64,000 nucleotides of DNA, taken from positions 3,274,666 through 3,338,665 of the forward strand of contig NC_053120.1 in assembly GCF_010015445.1 (NCBI RefSeq), written 5' to 3'. A program made the position numbers and the translations under genes. This document shows, in pieces, positions 55,650-64,000 of the stretch. Position 1 is the stretch's first letter, and each line of letters starts with the position of its first letter. The notes beneath the pieces were generated by a model. It was not told the origin of the DNA and searched no databases. It saw nothing but the letters and a program-made list of their open reading frames with translations. This DNA comes from Perca fluviatilis. Taxonomy: Eukaryota > Chordata > Actinopteri > Perciformes > Percidae.

Positions 55650-55893
55650 AGTGCTGAATAAAAGAACATTAAAATTTAAATATGAAAACCCAAAAAGAAG
55701 ATCCCAACACCAACAACAAGCAGCAGTTCCCAAACCCAGAATGATAGACATGATGAGACCAGACTGAGAGATTAGAGAGTTATAATGGGTCTTTATCCCA
55801 GATATAAAAACAGAAATGGAGGGAGCACATCTGATATGTGAAGGCAGCAGCTTCCACCATCGTGGAGCAGCAACTGGAAAGGCTCTGTCCATA
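55650..55893 (-). mobile_element. LINE ORF2 C-terminal fragment, antisense
   Basis: The minus strand reads MDRAFPVAAPRWWKLLPSHI then RCAPSISVFISGIKTHY, the 'RAF.VAAPRLWNSLP' C-terminal block of CR1/L2/Rex-type LINEs. Confidence 0.75.
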
Positions 55894-56169
55894 TTTGGTA
55901 GTTTGCAGATGATCTGTATCTGTGTTTTATTATAAAGTCAATGAAATAAAAGGTGTTCTACTTTGTCTCAGCTACAGCTCTGAGTCTCTCCCTCTGCTCC
56001 CGTTTACCTCAGCACTGAGTCTCACTTCATGTCCCGCCCACAACACTATCTGGTTGGTAGATGTTAGACGAGTAACAGCCAATCATCACTCACCATGACA
56101 TGCAGCAGCCTCAAGCAGAAGGTTCTCCTACTCTGGTGGAGATGGTCTTGCTCCGGGCGAGTCCCCATG
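55894..56169. other. Ig-cluster flank, no gene
   Basis: CTCAGCACTGAGTCTCACTT and the following sequence show no open frame of note. Confidence 0.35.
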
Positions 56170-56375
56170 AACACACGCTCACTCCCTCACTCACACACAC
56201 ACACACAGACACACACATAACCCCCCTCCCTTATCTCTGGATAAAGTGTGAAGACACGTCAGCCTCTGTGGTTTTAGACTCCTGTAAAGTTTCCTCGATG
56301 ATGAAATAAAGAAGTAATGTTTATTAAAAACAGGAAACGAGAACCTGCTGATGAGGGTTGTCATGGTGATCTGAC
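56170..56375 (+). pseudogene. Third copy of the Ig-gene upstream region
   Basis: AGTGTGAAGACACGTCAGCC + TCTGTGGTTTTAGACT, GATGATGAAATAAAGAAGTA and CTGCTGATGAGGGTTG correspond in order to 53365-53515. The coding start is absent. This supports a former tandem array of such genes. Confidence 0.7.
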
Positions 56376-56494
56376 TGCCACATCCTGTGTGGAGTTATCA
56401 GCCTACGCAGGGACGTCAACAGAGAGGCTGTTGCTCTAATCTGGAAAAAAGGCAATAGAGCAGAATCTAAATGAAGTCAAATCATCATCATCAT

Positions 56495-56509
56495 ATATAT
56501 ATATATATT

Positions 56510-56571
<62 letters not shown>
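56495..56571. repeat. (AT)n tract
   Basis: About 75 bp of AT repeat; the Tc1 copy at 56572 is inserted at its right edge, at a TA. Confidence 0.96.
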
Positions 56572-56574
<3 letters not shown>

Positions 56575-58190
56575 TGCTTTATGAAGTATTCGCCCCTTGA
56601 ACGTTTCGACATTTTGCCACATTTCAGGCCTCAAAAATAAAGATATAAAACTGTAATTTTTTGTGAAGAATCAACAACAAGTGGGTCCCAATTATGAAGT
56701 GGAACGAAATTCATTGGCTATTTCAAACTTTTTAACAAATAAAAACTGAAAAAGTGGGCGGCAAAATTATTCAGCCCCTTTACTTTCAGTGCAGCAAACT
56801 CTCTCCAGAAGTTCAGTGAGGATCTCTGAATGATCCAATGTTGACCTAAATGACTAATGATGATAAATAGAATCCAGCTGTGTGTAATCAAGTCTCCGTA
56901 TAAATGCACCTGCTCTGTGATAGTCTCAGATATCCGTGTAAAGCGCAGAGAGCATCATGAAGAACAAGGAACACACCAGGCAGGTCCGAGATACTGTTGT
57001 GGAGAAGTTTAAAGCCGGATTTGGCACAAAAAGATTTCCCAAGCTTTAAACATCCCAAGGAGCACTGTGCAGCGATAATATTGAAATGGAAGGAGTATCA
57101 GACCACTACAAATCTACGAAGACCCGCGTCCCTCTCAAACTTTTCAGCTCATACAATGAGAAGACTGATCAGAGATGCAGCCAAGAGGCCCATGATCACT
57201 CTGGATGAACTGCAGAGATCTACAGCTGAGGTGGGAGACTCTGTCCATAGGACAACAATCAGTCGTATACTGCACAAATCTGGCCGTTATGGAAGAGTGG
57301 CAAGAAGAAAGCCATTTCTTAAAGATATCCATAAAAGTGTCGGTTTAAAGTTTGCCAAAAGCCACCTGGGAGACACACCAAACATGTGGAAGAAGGTGCT
57401 GTGGTCAGATCAAACCAAAATCGAACTTTTGGCAACAATGCAAAACGTTATGTTTGGCGTAAAAGCAACACAGCTCATCACCCTGAACACACCATCCCCA
57501 CTGTCAAACATGGGGGTGGCAGCATCATGGTTTGGGCCTGCTTTTCTTCAGCAGGGACAGGGAAGATGGTTAAAATTGATGGGAAGATGGATGGAGCCAA
57601 ATACAGGACCATTCTGGAAGAAAACCTGATGGAGTCTGCAAAAGACCTGAGACTGGGACGGAGATTTGTCTTCCAACAAGACAATGATCCAAAACATAAA
57701 GCAAAATCTACAATGGAATGGTTCACAAATAAACATATCCAGGTGTTATAATGGCCAAGTCAAAGTCCAGACCTGAATCCAATCGAGAATCTGTGGAAAG
57801 AACTGAAAACTGCTGTTCACAAACGCGCTCCATCCAACCCCACTGAGCTCGAGCTGTTTTGCAAGGAGGAATGGGCAAAAATGTCATTTCTCGATGTGCA
57901 AAACTGATAGAGACATACCCCAAAGCGATCTTACAGCTGTAATCACAGCAAAAGGTGGCGGCTACAAAGTATTAACTTAGGGGGGGCTGAATAATTTAGC
58001 ACGCCCAATATTTCAGTTTTTATTTGTTTAAAAGGTTTGAAATATCCAATAATTTCTTCCACTTCATGATTGTGTCCCACTTTGTTGTTGATTCTTCACA
58101 AAGAATTACAGTTTTATATCTTTATGTTTGAGGCCTGAAATGTGGCAAAAGCGAAAAAGTTCAAAGCCGGAATATTTTCGCAAGGCACTG
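56572..58190 (+). mobile_element. Tc1-like transposon, copy 2 (1619 bp)
   Basis: CAGTGCTTTATGAAGTATTC to TATTTTCGCAAGGCACTG. Same family as 49337-50963, in the opposite orientation. Only eight bases (TATATATA) separate it from copy 3. Confidence 0.92.
56957..57907 (+). pseudogene. Tc1-like transposase, copy 2 (broken)
   Basis: The ATG at 56957 is followed by a frame break within 30 codons. Open segments then carry [58 protein letters not shown] and [24 protein letters not shown] interrupts HIQVL at 57749. The terminal [15 protein letters not shown] segment is still readable in another frame. Confidence 0.85.
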
Positions 58191-58198
58191 TATATATA

Positions 58199-59414
58199 CA
58201 GTGCCTTGCGAATATAAAAACTGAAATATTGGGCTGCAAAATTATTCAGCCCCCTTGTTAATACTGTAGCGCCACCTTTGCTGCGATTACAGCTGTAAGT
58301 CGCTAGGTATGTCTATCAGTTTTGCACATCGAGACTGACATTTTGCCCATTCCTCCTTGCAAAACAGCCTCTCGGACTCAGTGAGGTTGGATGGAGAGCG
58401 CTTAGAACAGCAGTTTTCAGTTCTTCCACAGATTCTCGATTGATTCAGGTCTGACTTTGACTTGGCCATTCTAACACCTGGATATGTTTATTTTGAACCA
58501 TTCCATTGTAGATTTTGCTTTATGTTTTGATCATTGTCTTGTTGGAAGACAAATCTCCGTCCACTCTCAGGTTTTGCAGACTCCATCGGTTTTCTTCCAG
58601 AATGGTCCTGTATTTGGCTCCATCCATCTTCCCATCAATTTTAACCATCTTCCGTCCCTGCTGAAGATCAGGCCCAAACCATGATGCTGCACCACCATGT
58701 TTGACAGTGGGGATGGTGTGTTCAGGGTGATGAGCTGTGTTGTTTGCCAACATACGTTTTGCATTGTTGCCAAAAGCGTTTTGTTTGACCACAGCACCTT
58801 CTTCCACATGTTTGGTGTGTCTCCCGGTGGCTTTTGCAAACTTTAACCACACTTTATGGATATCTTTAAGAAATGGTTCTTCTTGCCACTCTTCCATGGC
58901 CGATTTGTGCATATACTGTTGTTGTCATGGCAGGTTCCACCCAGCTGTAGATTGCAGTTCCAAGGATAGCCTTGGCTGTTCTGGTTCTCTTGTTGGCTGG
59001 TTAGAGAGGTCTTCAGTTTGTAGTGGTCTGTATCCTTCATTCTATTATCGCTTTGCACAGTGCTCCTTGGATGTTTAAAGCTTGGGAAATCTTTTGTATC
59101 CAACCGCTTTAACTCTCCACAACGTATCTCGCCTGCCTGGTGTTTTGTTCTGATGCTCTTTACGGCCTCTGGGACTATCCGGCAGGCTTTATATCGAGAC
59201 TTGTTACCACGCTGATTTATTATCATCATAGTTTGGTACATTGTATTCGAGACTGAATTGGAGGGGCACTGGGCTGATAATTCATCATTTATTGTTAAAT
59301 TGAATAGCATATTTTCCACTTCATAATTGGGCCCACTTGTTGTTGATTTTCACAAAAACAGTTTTATCTTATGTTTGGCCTGGGCAAAGCGAGCAACAAA
59401 CTCGCAAGGCACTG
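58199..59414 (-). mobile_element. Tc1-like transposon, copy 3, shortened by many small deletions
   Basis: CAGTGCCTTGCGAATATAAA to CTCGCAAGGCACTG, with the transposase on the minus strand. It aligns end to end with copy 1, but it is 1216 bp because dozens of 1-10 base gaps are spread along it. Most remove one unit of a short run (CCTTTTGCT to CCTTTGCT, GATTGGATTC to GATTGATTC, TTCTTTCC to TTCTTCC). Substitutions are rare. The left end also lacks the first about 170 bp of copy 1. Confidence 0.88.
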
Positions 59415-59747
59415 TATGTATACTGGGATCCACTTGGTTTTCATCATCACTGTCTCAGCAGAGCAGAAGACACCTCTTGCAAATGTGTTAACACTTTCTC
59501 ATTGGATTGACACATTTGCCTTTTGCAGAACAGTTAACACGGATGTCATTCAAGCACTCCAAACTCCCTTATTTTATCTATAGTAACCAAACAGAAACCA
59601 TCTGTTCCTAACTATTAGACACTACCTACATCAGTATGAAATCACTGAAGCACCTGTTTCACACTCCTTCACACAAATCTTCAATTAGCAGTCAGTCTGC
59701 AGGGTTGCATGTGGCCCCATCGTCAAGACACAGGAGACTGAGTATCT
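59415..59747. other. Mariner-MITE-like sequence, no gene
   Basis: GCAAATGTGTTAACACTTTC and TGCAGAACAGTTAACACGGA resemble the subterminal 'AACAGTTAACACA' motif of the element at 59903, so this is probably another relic of that family. Confidence 0.4.
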
Positions 59748-59902
59748 CTGATCTATCATCTGTATAATAAACTTTAACAATAAAACTGTTTTTATGGTGA
59801 TTTCTGATTAATTATTATAAGCAACATATCTGTCTGTAAAATGTTTATGTTAACTTTCAGTAAGTAAAGTTTATTTCTAGAGCACATTTAAACACACATT
59901 AC
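59748..59902. repeat. Local duplication, copy 2 (occupied site)
   Basis: Matches 55460-55640 and breaks at ACACATTA, where the element with CAGTTTTTCTC ends was inserted at TA. Confidence 0.85.
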
Positions 59903-61140
59903 AGTTTTTCTCAATTGCTTAAACACATTTGCCCACTCTGACATCACATTTTCAAAACAGTTAACACACAGGATAAAACTGAAGCTCAATGGCCAAAATG
60001 ATTCATTTTGTTAGCAAAATGCTCTAACACTCACAAAACATTAAAAGCATGCAACACAAGCAAATATTTCCATCAAACACCACAACTTGTGGTCAAATTA
60101 ATTTATTCTTTCAATCAATCATTACACAATGGACAACAAAATACAGCCATCAATATGAAATATGACACTTTACAAACTCAAATGCATACTGAAAAAAAAG
60201 AAAAAAAAGCTACCAAAGGAAACTTATGGGTGGAAATACCTTTAAAAAAAAAAAAAGATATTTTATCTTTCACATTTAGTCCATTCGTTCTTGACAATTA
60301 TGCCACAGGTTGTCATCAACATCGCATTGAATGTTTTCCCTTGCAATTCACCGAGGGAAATACCTCCTTGCATGGTGCATGGCAGTCCTCTGCACCTATT
60401 GCCAGGCAACCAGCATTCATTGCCTCCAGGAGAGGGCATCTGCTCATATGGCCAGTGATCATACACCTTCCACCTCCAAGAAGAGTAGAACTCCTCAATT
60501 GGGTTCAGAAAAGGGGAGTATGCAGGAATGCACCATATCTACAATGGCAGACTCCTGTTCAATACTAAATATCTTTCCTCTGCCACCAGTGTGTGGTAAT
60601 GTGTGGATCCTATAAAATAAAAGCAAAAAGCATGTCAAAATTGACATTACTGTATGACAGTCACATAAATGGGATTGATAAAACATCTGCATTACTTTAG
60701 ACACAGTTTGTTCTGCTAACAGGGCAATACAGTAAAGCTGAAATACACAGTGGTATACATTACAGTAACACTGTGAATTACCTGTTCCCATTCCGAAAAA
60801 GCCTGACAATAGATGCCACAGTGCTCCGAGTCAGAATGGGCTGAACCCTTTGTCCAGCCTCTCTAAAGGACAAGCCATGATTGATGACATGGTCAATAAT
60901 TGTTGCCCGAATTTCATTTGAAAATTGAGCTCGATTTTGTCCTCTTGCTGCTGCAGCTCCTCCACCACGCATACGGGCTCCTCTTCCTCTGGCCCCTCTG
61001 CCATGGCCTCTTACTCTATGGCCTCTTTGATCCATGCTTGCAAATAGCAACACAGAGGTGGCATCTTTTATAGATGGATGAGGACTGATTGCTGATTGAA
61101 AAGTTGTGCAAATGAGTTTCACACAGGTGCATAGAGTTTT
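59903..61140 (-). mobile_element. IS630/mariner-type element with gutted transposase
   Basis: The left end is CAGTTTTTCTCAATTGCTTA, flanked by TA and followed by AACAGTTAACACAC subterminal motifs. The transposase pieces lie on the minus strand (60262-61035). The right-hand TIR was not found, so this end is eroded or lies beyond 61140. Confidence 0.7.
60262..61035 (-). pseudogene. IS630/mariner-type (DDE) transposase, internally deleted, one intron
   Basis: The ATG at 61035 gives MDQRGHRVRGHGRGARGRGA and a helix-turn-helix region (RATIIDHVINHGLSFREAGQ). The frame reaches NGN, where AACAG|GTAATT to TTATAG|GATCC defines an intron of about 165 nt; splicing gives NRIHTLPHTGGRGKIFSIEQ. After MV the sequence jumps to the end of the catalytic domain, which another frame reads as YSPFLNPIEEFYSSWRWKVY + DHWPYEQM. 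The Glu of the triad is in that segment. The stretch with both Asp residues, about 150 residues, is missing. The copy is dead. Confidence 0.75.
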
Positions 61141-62260
61141 CTAATTATGCAAGTATTTTCTATCAGCTGTGAATAGATGTTTTCCTTTTGTTCACCACAG
61201 TGAATCCAATAGAGTTCGGGGTCTTTCAATGAGATCTGAATGAAAAATGTGTGAAACAAATGAAAAAGTGTTAAAACATTTGCAAGAGAAGACTACTGCT
61301 GTGCTAATAATGCTAAATGAAAATGCTAAAAAAAGTTTGTAATTTCTGTATTGGTGTTCGGTGCTAGTGTTTTTACTCTCAGTGTGTTCTGACTGACAGT
61401 GTGTGTCTCAGTGTGTGTTGTTCTGAGTGTTTCCCTGCACTGAGCCTGTTCTGAGACGTGTGTGAAGAGTTGTGTTGCAGGAGATGTGAACTGTTTAGTT
61501 CAGGTGACTGTTGGTACTGCAGACTGTAGTTAGAGTTTTGCACATGCGGCTTCAGTTGTGCCCACTGTTGTTTAGCAATCAAAAAAAGCTGTAACACTTA
61601 CGCTGCCTCAGCCTTCAGTTTCCTCCTCCTGCTCTGTTCTGTCGACTCTAAATGGAGTCTCAACTGACTGAACAGTGTTGCTCCTCCCCTCTCCATTTAC
61701 AGGAAATCACATGAGTTTATCTGAGTGGGAGTGTCTTTGTGTGTGAGTGTGTTCACACAGATCAGCTTTTTAACTCTCCTGCTGCTAGTGAAGCTGCCAC
61801 CAAACACACCAAATAACTGATAATATTCAGCATTTAGAGGCAAATTTTCACTCACTACACATTGGCATAACGTGCTTTAGTCATTTAGACGTAAAATTGT
61901 AAAGTACTGTCTAACAGTTGTAATAGCATGTAAAATATTTTAAACAATATGATTAATTACGTTTTTATAGCCTAAACTTTCAGTCATTTTTTATTTAATT
62001 AATTGTATTCAGGGTAGGATTTGTTATTTAAAAAAACGTGTTCTGTATTTTTTGTAATAAAGTCTGTAGCTATATTTATACTTTTATATTTTATTGTAGT
62101 CAGTATCTCTTCTTCTCCTAAAACGTGTTTCGGGGTGAATTTTCCACACATGACTCAACATGAGAACACCAATGTACATGAAGAATTACAGTATGTAACT
62201 TCAGGTGACACTGATGGGATTTGGTACACTGATGGGCCTTAGTATTGCTTTCAACTCATT
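61141..62260. other. No gene recognised
   Basis: TGTGTGAGTGTTCTGAGTG-type low-complexity sequence at 61376-61450. CTTACGCTGCCTCAGCCTTC at 61599 could be a minus-strand splice donor, but no matching exon is convincing. Confidence 0.35.
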
Positions 62261-62267
62261 ATTTGTT

Positions 62268-62480
62268 TATTTGTTTATTTATTGAGGATCCCATTAGCTG
62301 AAAGTCTATGCAATCAGCTAGTGTCCCTGGGGTCCATTCTACAAAAAATGACATTACATTACAACAACAATATACACATTTCAATCATAACAAAATCGCA
62401 TATACACATTTCATATCTATACATACATACACCAACACATACATACATACAATCTAGTTTCCATTCATAGTAGACTGAAT
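62268..62480 (-). mobile_element. LINE 3' end, antisense
   Basis: TTTATTGAGGATCCCATTAG + CTGAAAGTC..CAGCTAGTGTCCCTGGGGTC is the reverse complement of a fish retroposon tail ('GACCCCAGG...CTAATGGGGATCCTAATAAA'). (ATAC)n-like repeats follow at 62423-62452. Confidence 0.6.
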
Positions 62481-63165
62481 ATTGATACAATATTAAAGGT
62501 ATTGTATAGGATTTTCTTTTTCCGGGTGGATCATCAAAATAATTGGTCCTCCTAGTTGTCAATCAGTCTGGTGATATGTATAATGTATACCGCCGTGACG
62601 GCACATCCCCGGTAGTTTCGCTTCGCTAAGTGCACTTCAGGCGTATGTGTGTGGTGAGCTACGGTTTCAGCCGCTCACGGAAGTCGCCTTCAAGACAAGA
62701 GTGTTTTTGGGAGACCATTTCACATGCCAGCCTAGCGCTTAAAAGCACAGGTTGGCTTCCCACTGATGCCCTCAGCCCAAGTTTCGTACCGACAGGTAAA
62801 GTTTGGCATGCTATTTGGAGAAATCCTTTAAATCACTGCTACCAAAAGTTGATGTAGCTAAGCTATGATTAGCGCATGCTAGCCCCGGCAGAAGTCAATT
62901 AATCACAAGACACACGGTAAACATCTCAATTTGTGAAAGTGCAAATCTTCTTTTGAAAGTAGGCTTGTATGAGCTATGCCGATAGCAATTGTAAACAGTG
63001 CACTCTCGCACATCGCGACAGGGTGATTATTTACATGGAGTCTGGTGGAGTTTGGTGATGGTGATTTCGGGGCTGTTTCTTGTTAAACTAAAAGGATCTT
63101 ACTCTTTACCTGTAAGTTTTAATTAGTGACCGGTTAAGTGTGATTTATTTCTCTGTGTGTTCTGC
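62481..63165. other. Unclassified sequence
   Basis: Moderate GC content with no ORF of note. GTATACCGCCGTGACGGCAC at 62587 and AGCGCATGCTAGCCCCGGCA at 62871 suggest a dispersed repeat. Confidence 0.35.
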
Positions 63166-63168
63166 AGT

Positions 63169-63254
63169 GTGCTCGAGGTCCGGTTCTGTTGGAGCTCGGA
63201 CGGCTCAAAGCTGCATCCTGGATCTCATCCAGACGCAACTCACAGGGAAGCCAG
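63169..63254 (+). other. Possible exon before the (TG)n array
   Basis: TTCTGCAG|TGTGCTCG at the left and GCCAG|GTGTGTG at the right frame 86 nt, open in all three frames (for example [20 protein letters not shown]). The GT-rich 'donor' is simply the start of the microsatellite, so support is weak. Confidence 0.2.
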
Positions 63255-64000
63255 GTGTGTGTGTGTTTGTCTCTGTGTGTGTTTGTGTGTCACTTTGTGT
63301 GTGTGTGTGTGTGTTTGTTTGTCTCTGTGTGTGTTTGTGTGTCACTTTGTGTGTGTGTGTGTGTGTTTGTTTGTCTCTGTGTGTGAATGTGTGTGTTTGT
63401 GTGTCACTTTGTGTGTGTGCGTGTGTGTCTGTGTATGTATGTGCTACGATGATGTGTGTGTGTGTTGTGTTTGTCTCTGTGTGTGTGATGTGTGTGTTTT
63501 TGTGTGTGTTTGTCTCTGTGTTTGAGTGTGTGTGTGTGTGTGTGTTGTGGTGTGTGTCTGTGTGTGTGTTCGTGTGTGTGTGTGTGTAGTGTGTATATGT
63601 TGTTCGTGTGTGTGTCTGTGTGTGTGTGTGTATGTGTGTGTGTGTGTGTGTGTTTGTCTCTGTGTGTGTGTATGATGTGCGTGCGTGTGTTTGTCTCTGT
63701 GTGTGAATGTGTGCATGTGTGTGTGTGTGTTTGTCTCTGTGTGTGAGTGTGTGTGTGTGTTTGTGTGTCACTTTGTGTGTGTGTGTGTGTTTGTGTGTCA
63801 CTTTGTGTGTGTGTGTGTGCGTGTGTGTGCGCGTGTCTGTGCGTGTGTCTCTGTGTGTGTGTGTGTGTGTGTGTATGTATCTGTGTGTGTCTGTGTGTGT
63901 GTGTATCTGTGTGTCTCTGTGTCTCTGTGTGCGTGTGTGTGTGTGTGTGTGCGCGTGTCTGTGCGTGTGTCTCTGTGTGTGTGTGTGTGTGTGTGTGTGT
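63255..64000. repeat. (TG)n minisatellite-like array, over 745 bp, runs off the window
   Basis: TG repeats organised in a 60-70 bp higher-order unit (TTTGTCTCTGTGTGTG ... TTTGTGTGTCACTTTGTGTG) at the left, grading into purer (TG)n with GCGTGTCTGTGCGTG units at the right edge. Confidence 0.96.

Overview
The window is nuclear DNA of a ray-finned fish, most likely a percomorph teleost. Three things support this. Genes are split by GT-AG introns. A large share of the sequence is teleost-type transposable elements (Tc1/mariner, hAT and PIF/Harbinger-like elements, MITEs, L1- and L2/Rex-like LINEs, a tRNA-derived SINE). Long (CA)n, (CT)n, (AT)n, (ATT)n and (GGA)n tracts are frequent. No prokaryotic, phage or CRISPR features were seen.

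Layout. (1) 1-14.5 kb: the first 11 coding exons of a complement C3 gene on the minus strand, from its TATA-like promoter and signal peptide (14394) to an exon ending at 991; the rest lies beyond the left edge. Its introns hold a LINE remnant, a 2.3 kb 'GGGCCCGAGCGCC' repeat, a long foldback element and several hairpins. (2) 17.4-20.7 kb: three exons of the C-terminal C345C/NTR domain of a second C3 in the same orientation, with a nonsense codon in the last exon; this is a decayed tandem copy. (3) 20.7-30 kb: nested transposons and LINE fragments. (4) 30-33 kb and 43-44.4 kb: two copies of a segmental duplication; the first carries a hAT-like and a SINE insertion that the second lacks. (5) 33.4-37.05 kb: a minus-strand gene for a secreted, chitinase-tail-like protein with chitin-binding (CBM14/peritrophin-A) domains and Thr/Pro mucin linkers. 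A LINE-like retro-insertion has replaced its 3' part. (6) 38-52 kb: LINE fragments, a 90 bp-arm hairpin, a second 'GGGCCCGAGCGCC' repeat nested in a TIR element, and a full-length Tc1 copy. (7) 52.6-56.4 kb: a decaying cluster of immunoglobulin-type receptor genes with one long single-exon ORF (four Ig-like domains) whose frame breaks just before the expected membrane segment, and two displaced copies of its 5' region. (8) 56.5-61 kb: a head-to-head pair of Tc1 copies and a gutted IS630/mariner-type element. (9) 61-64 kb: sparse sequence ending in a long (TG)n array.

The recognisable host genes are all plausible innate-immunity or barrier genes: C3 opsonin, a chitin-binding mucin, and Ig receptors. 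Nothing in the sequence shows that they act together. The most notable points are the retro-insertion that supplies a new hydrophobic C-terminus, stop codon and poly(A) signal to the chitin-binding gene; the (UG)n tract that forms a C3 3' splice site; and the nonsense and frameshift lesions in the C3 copy and the Ig gene.
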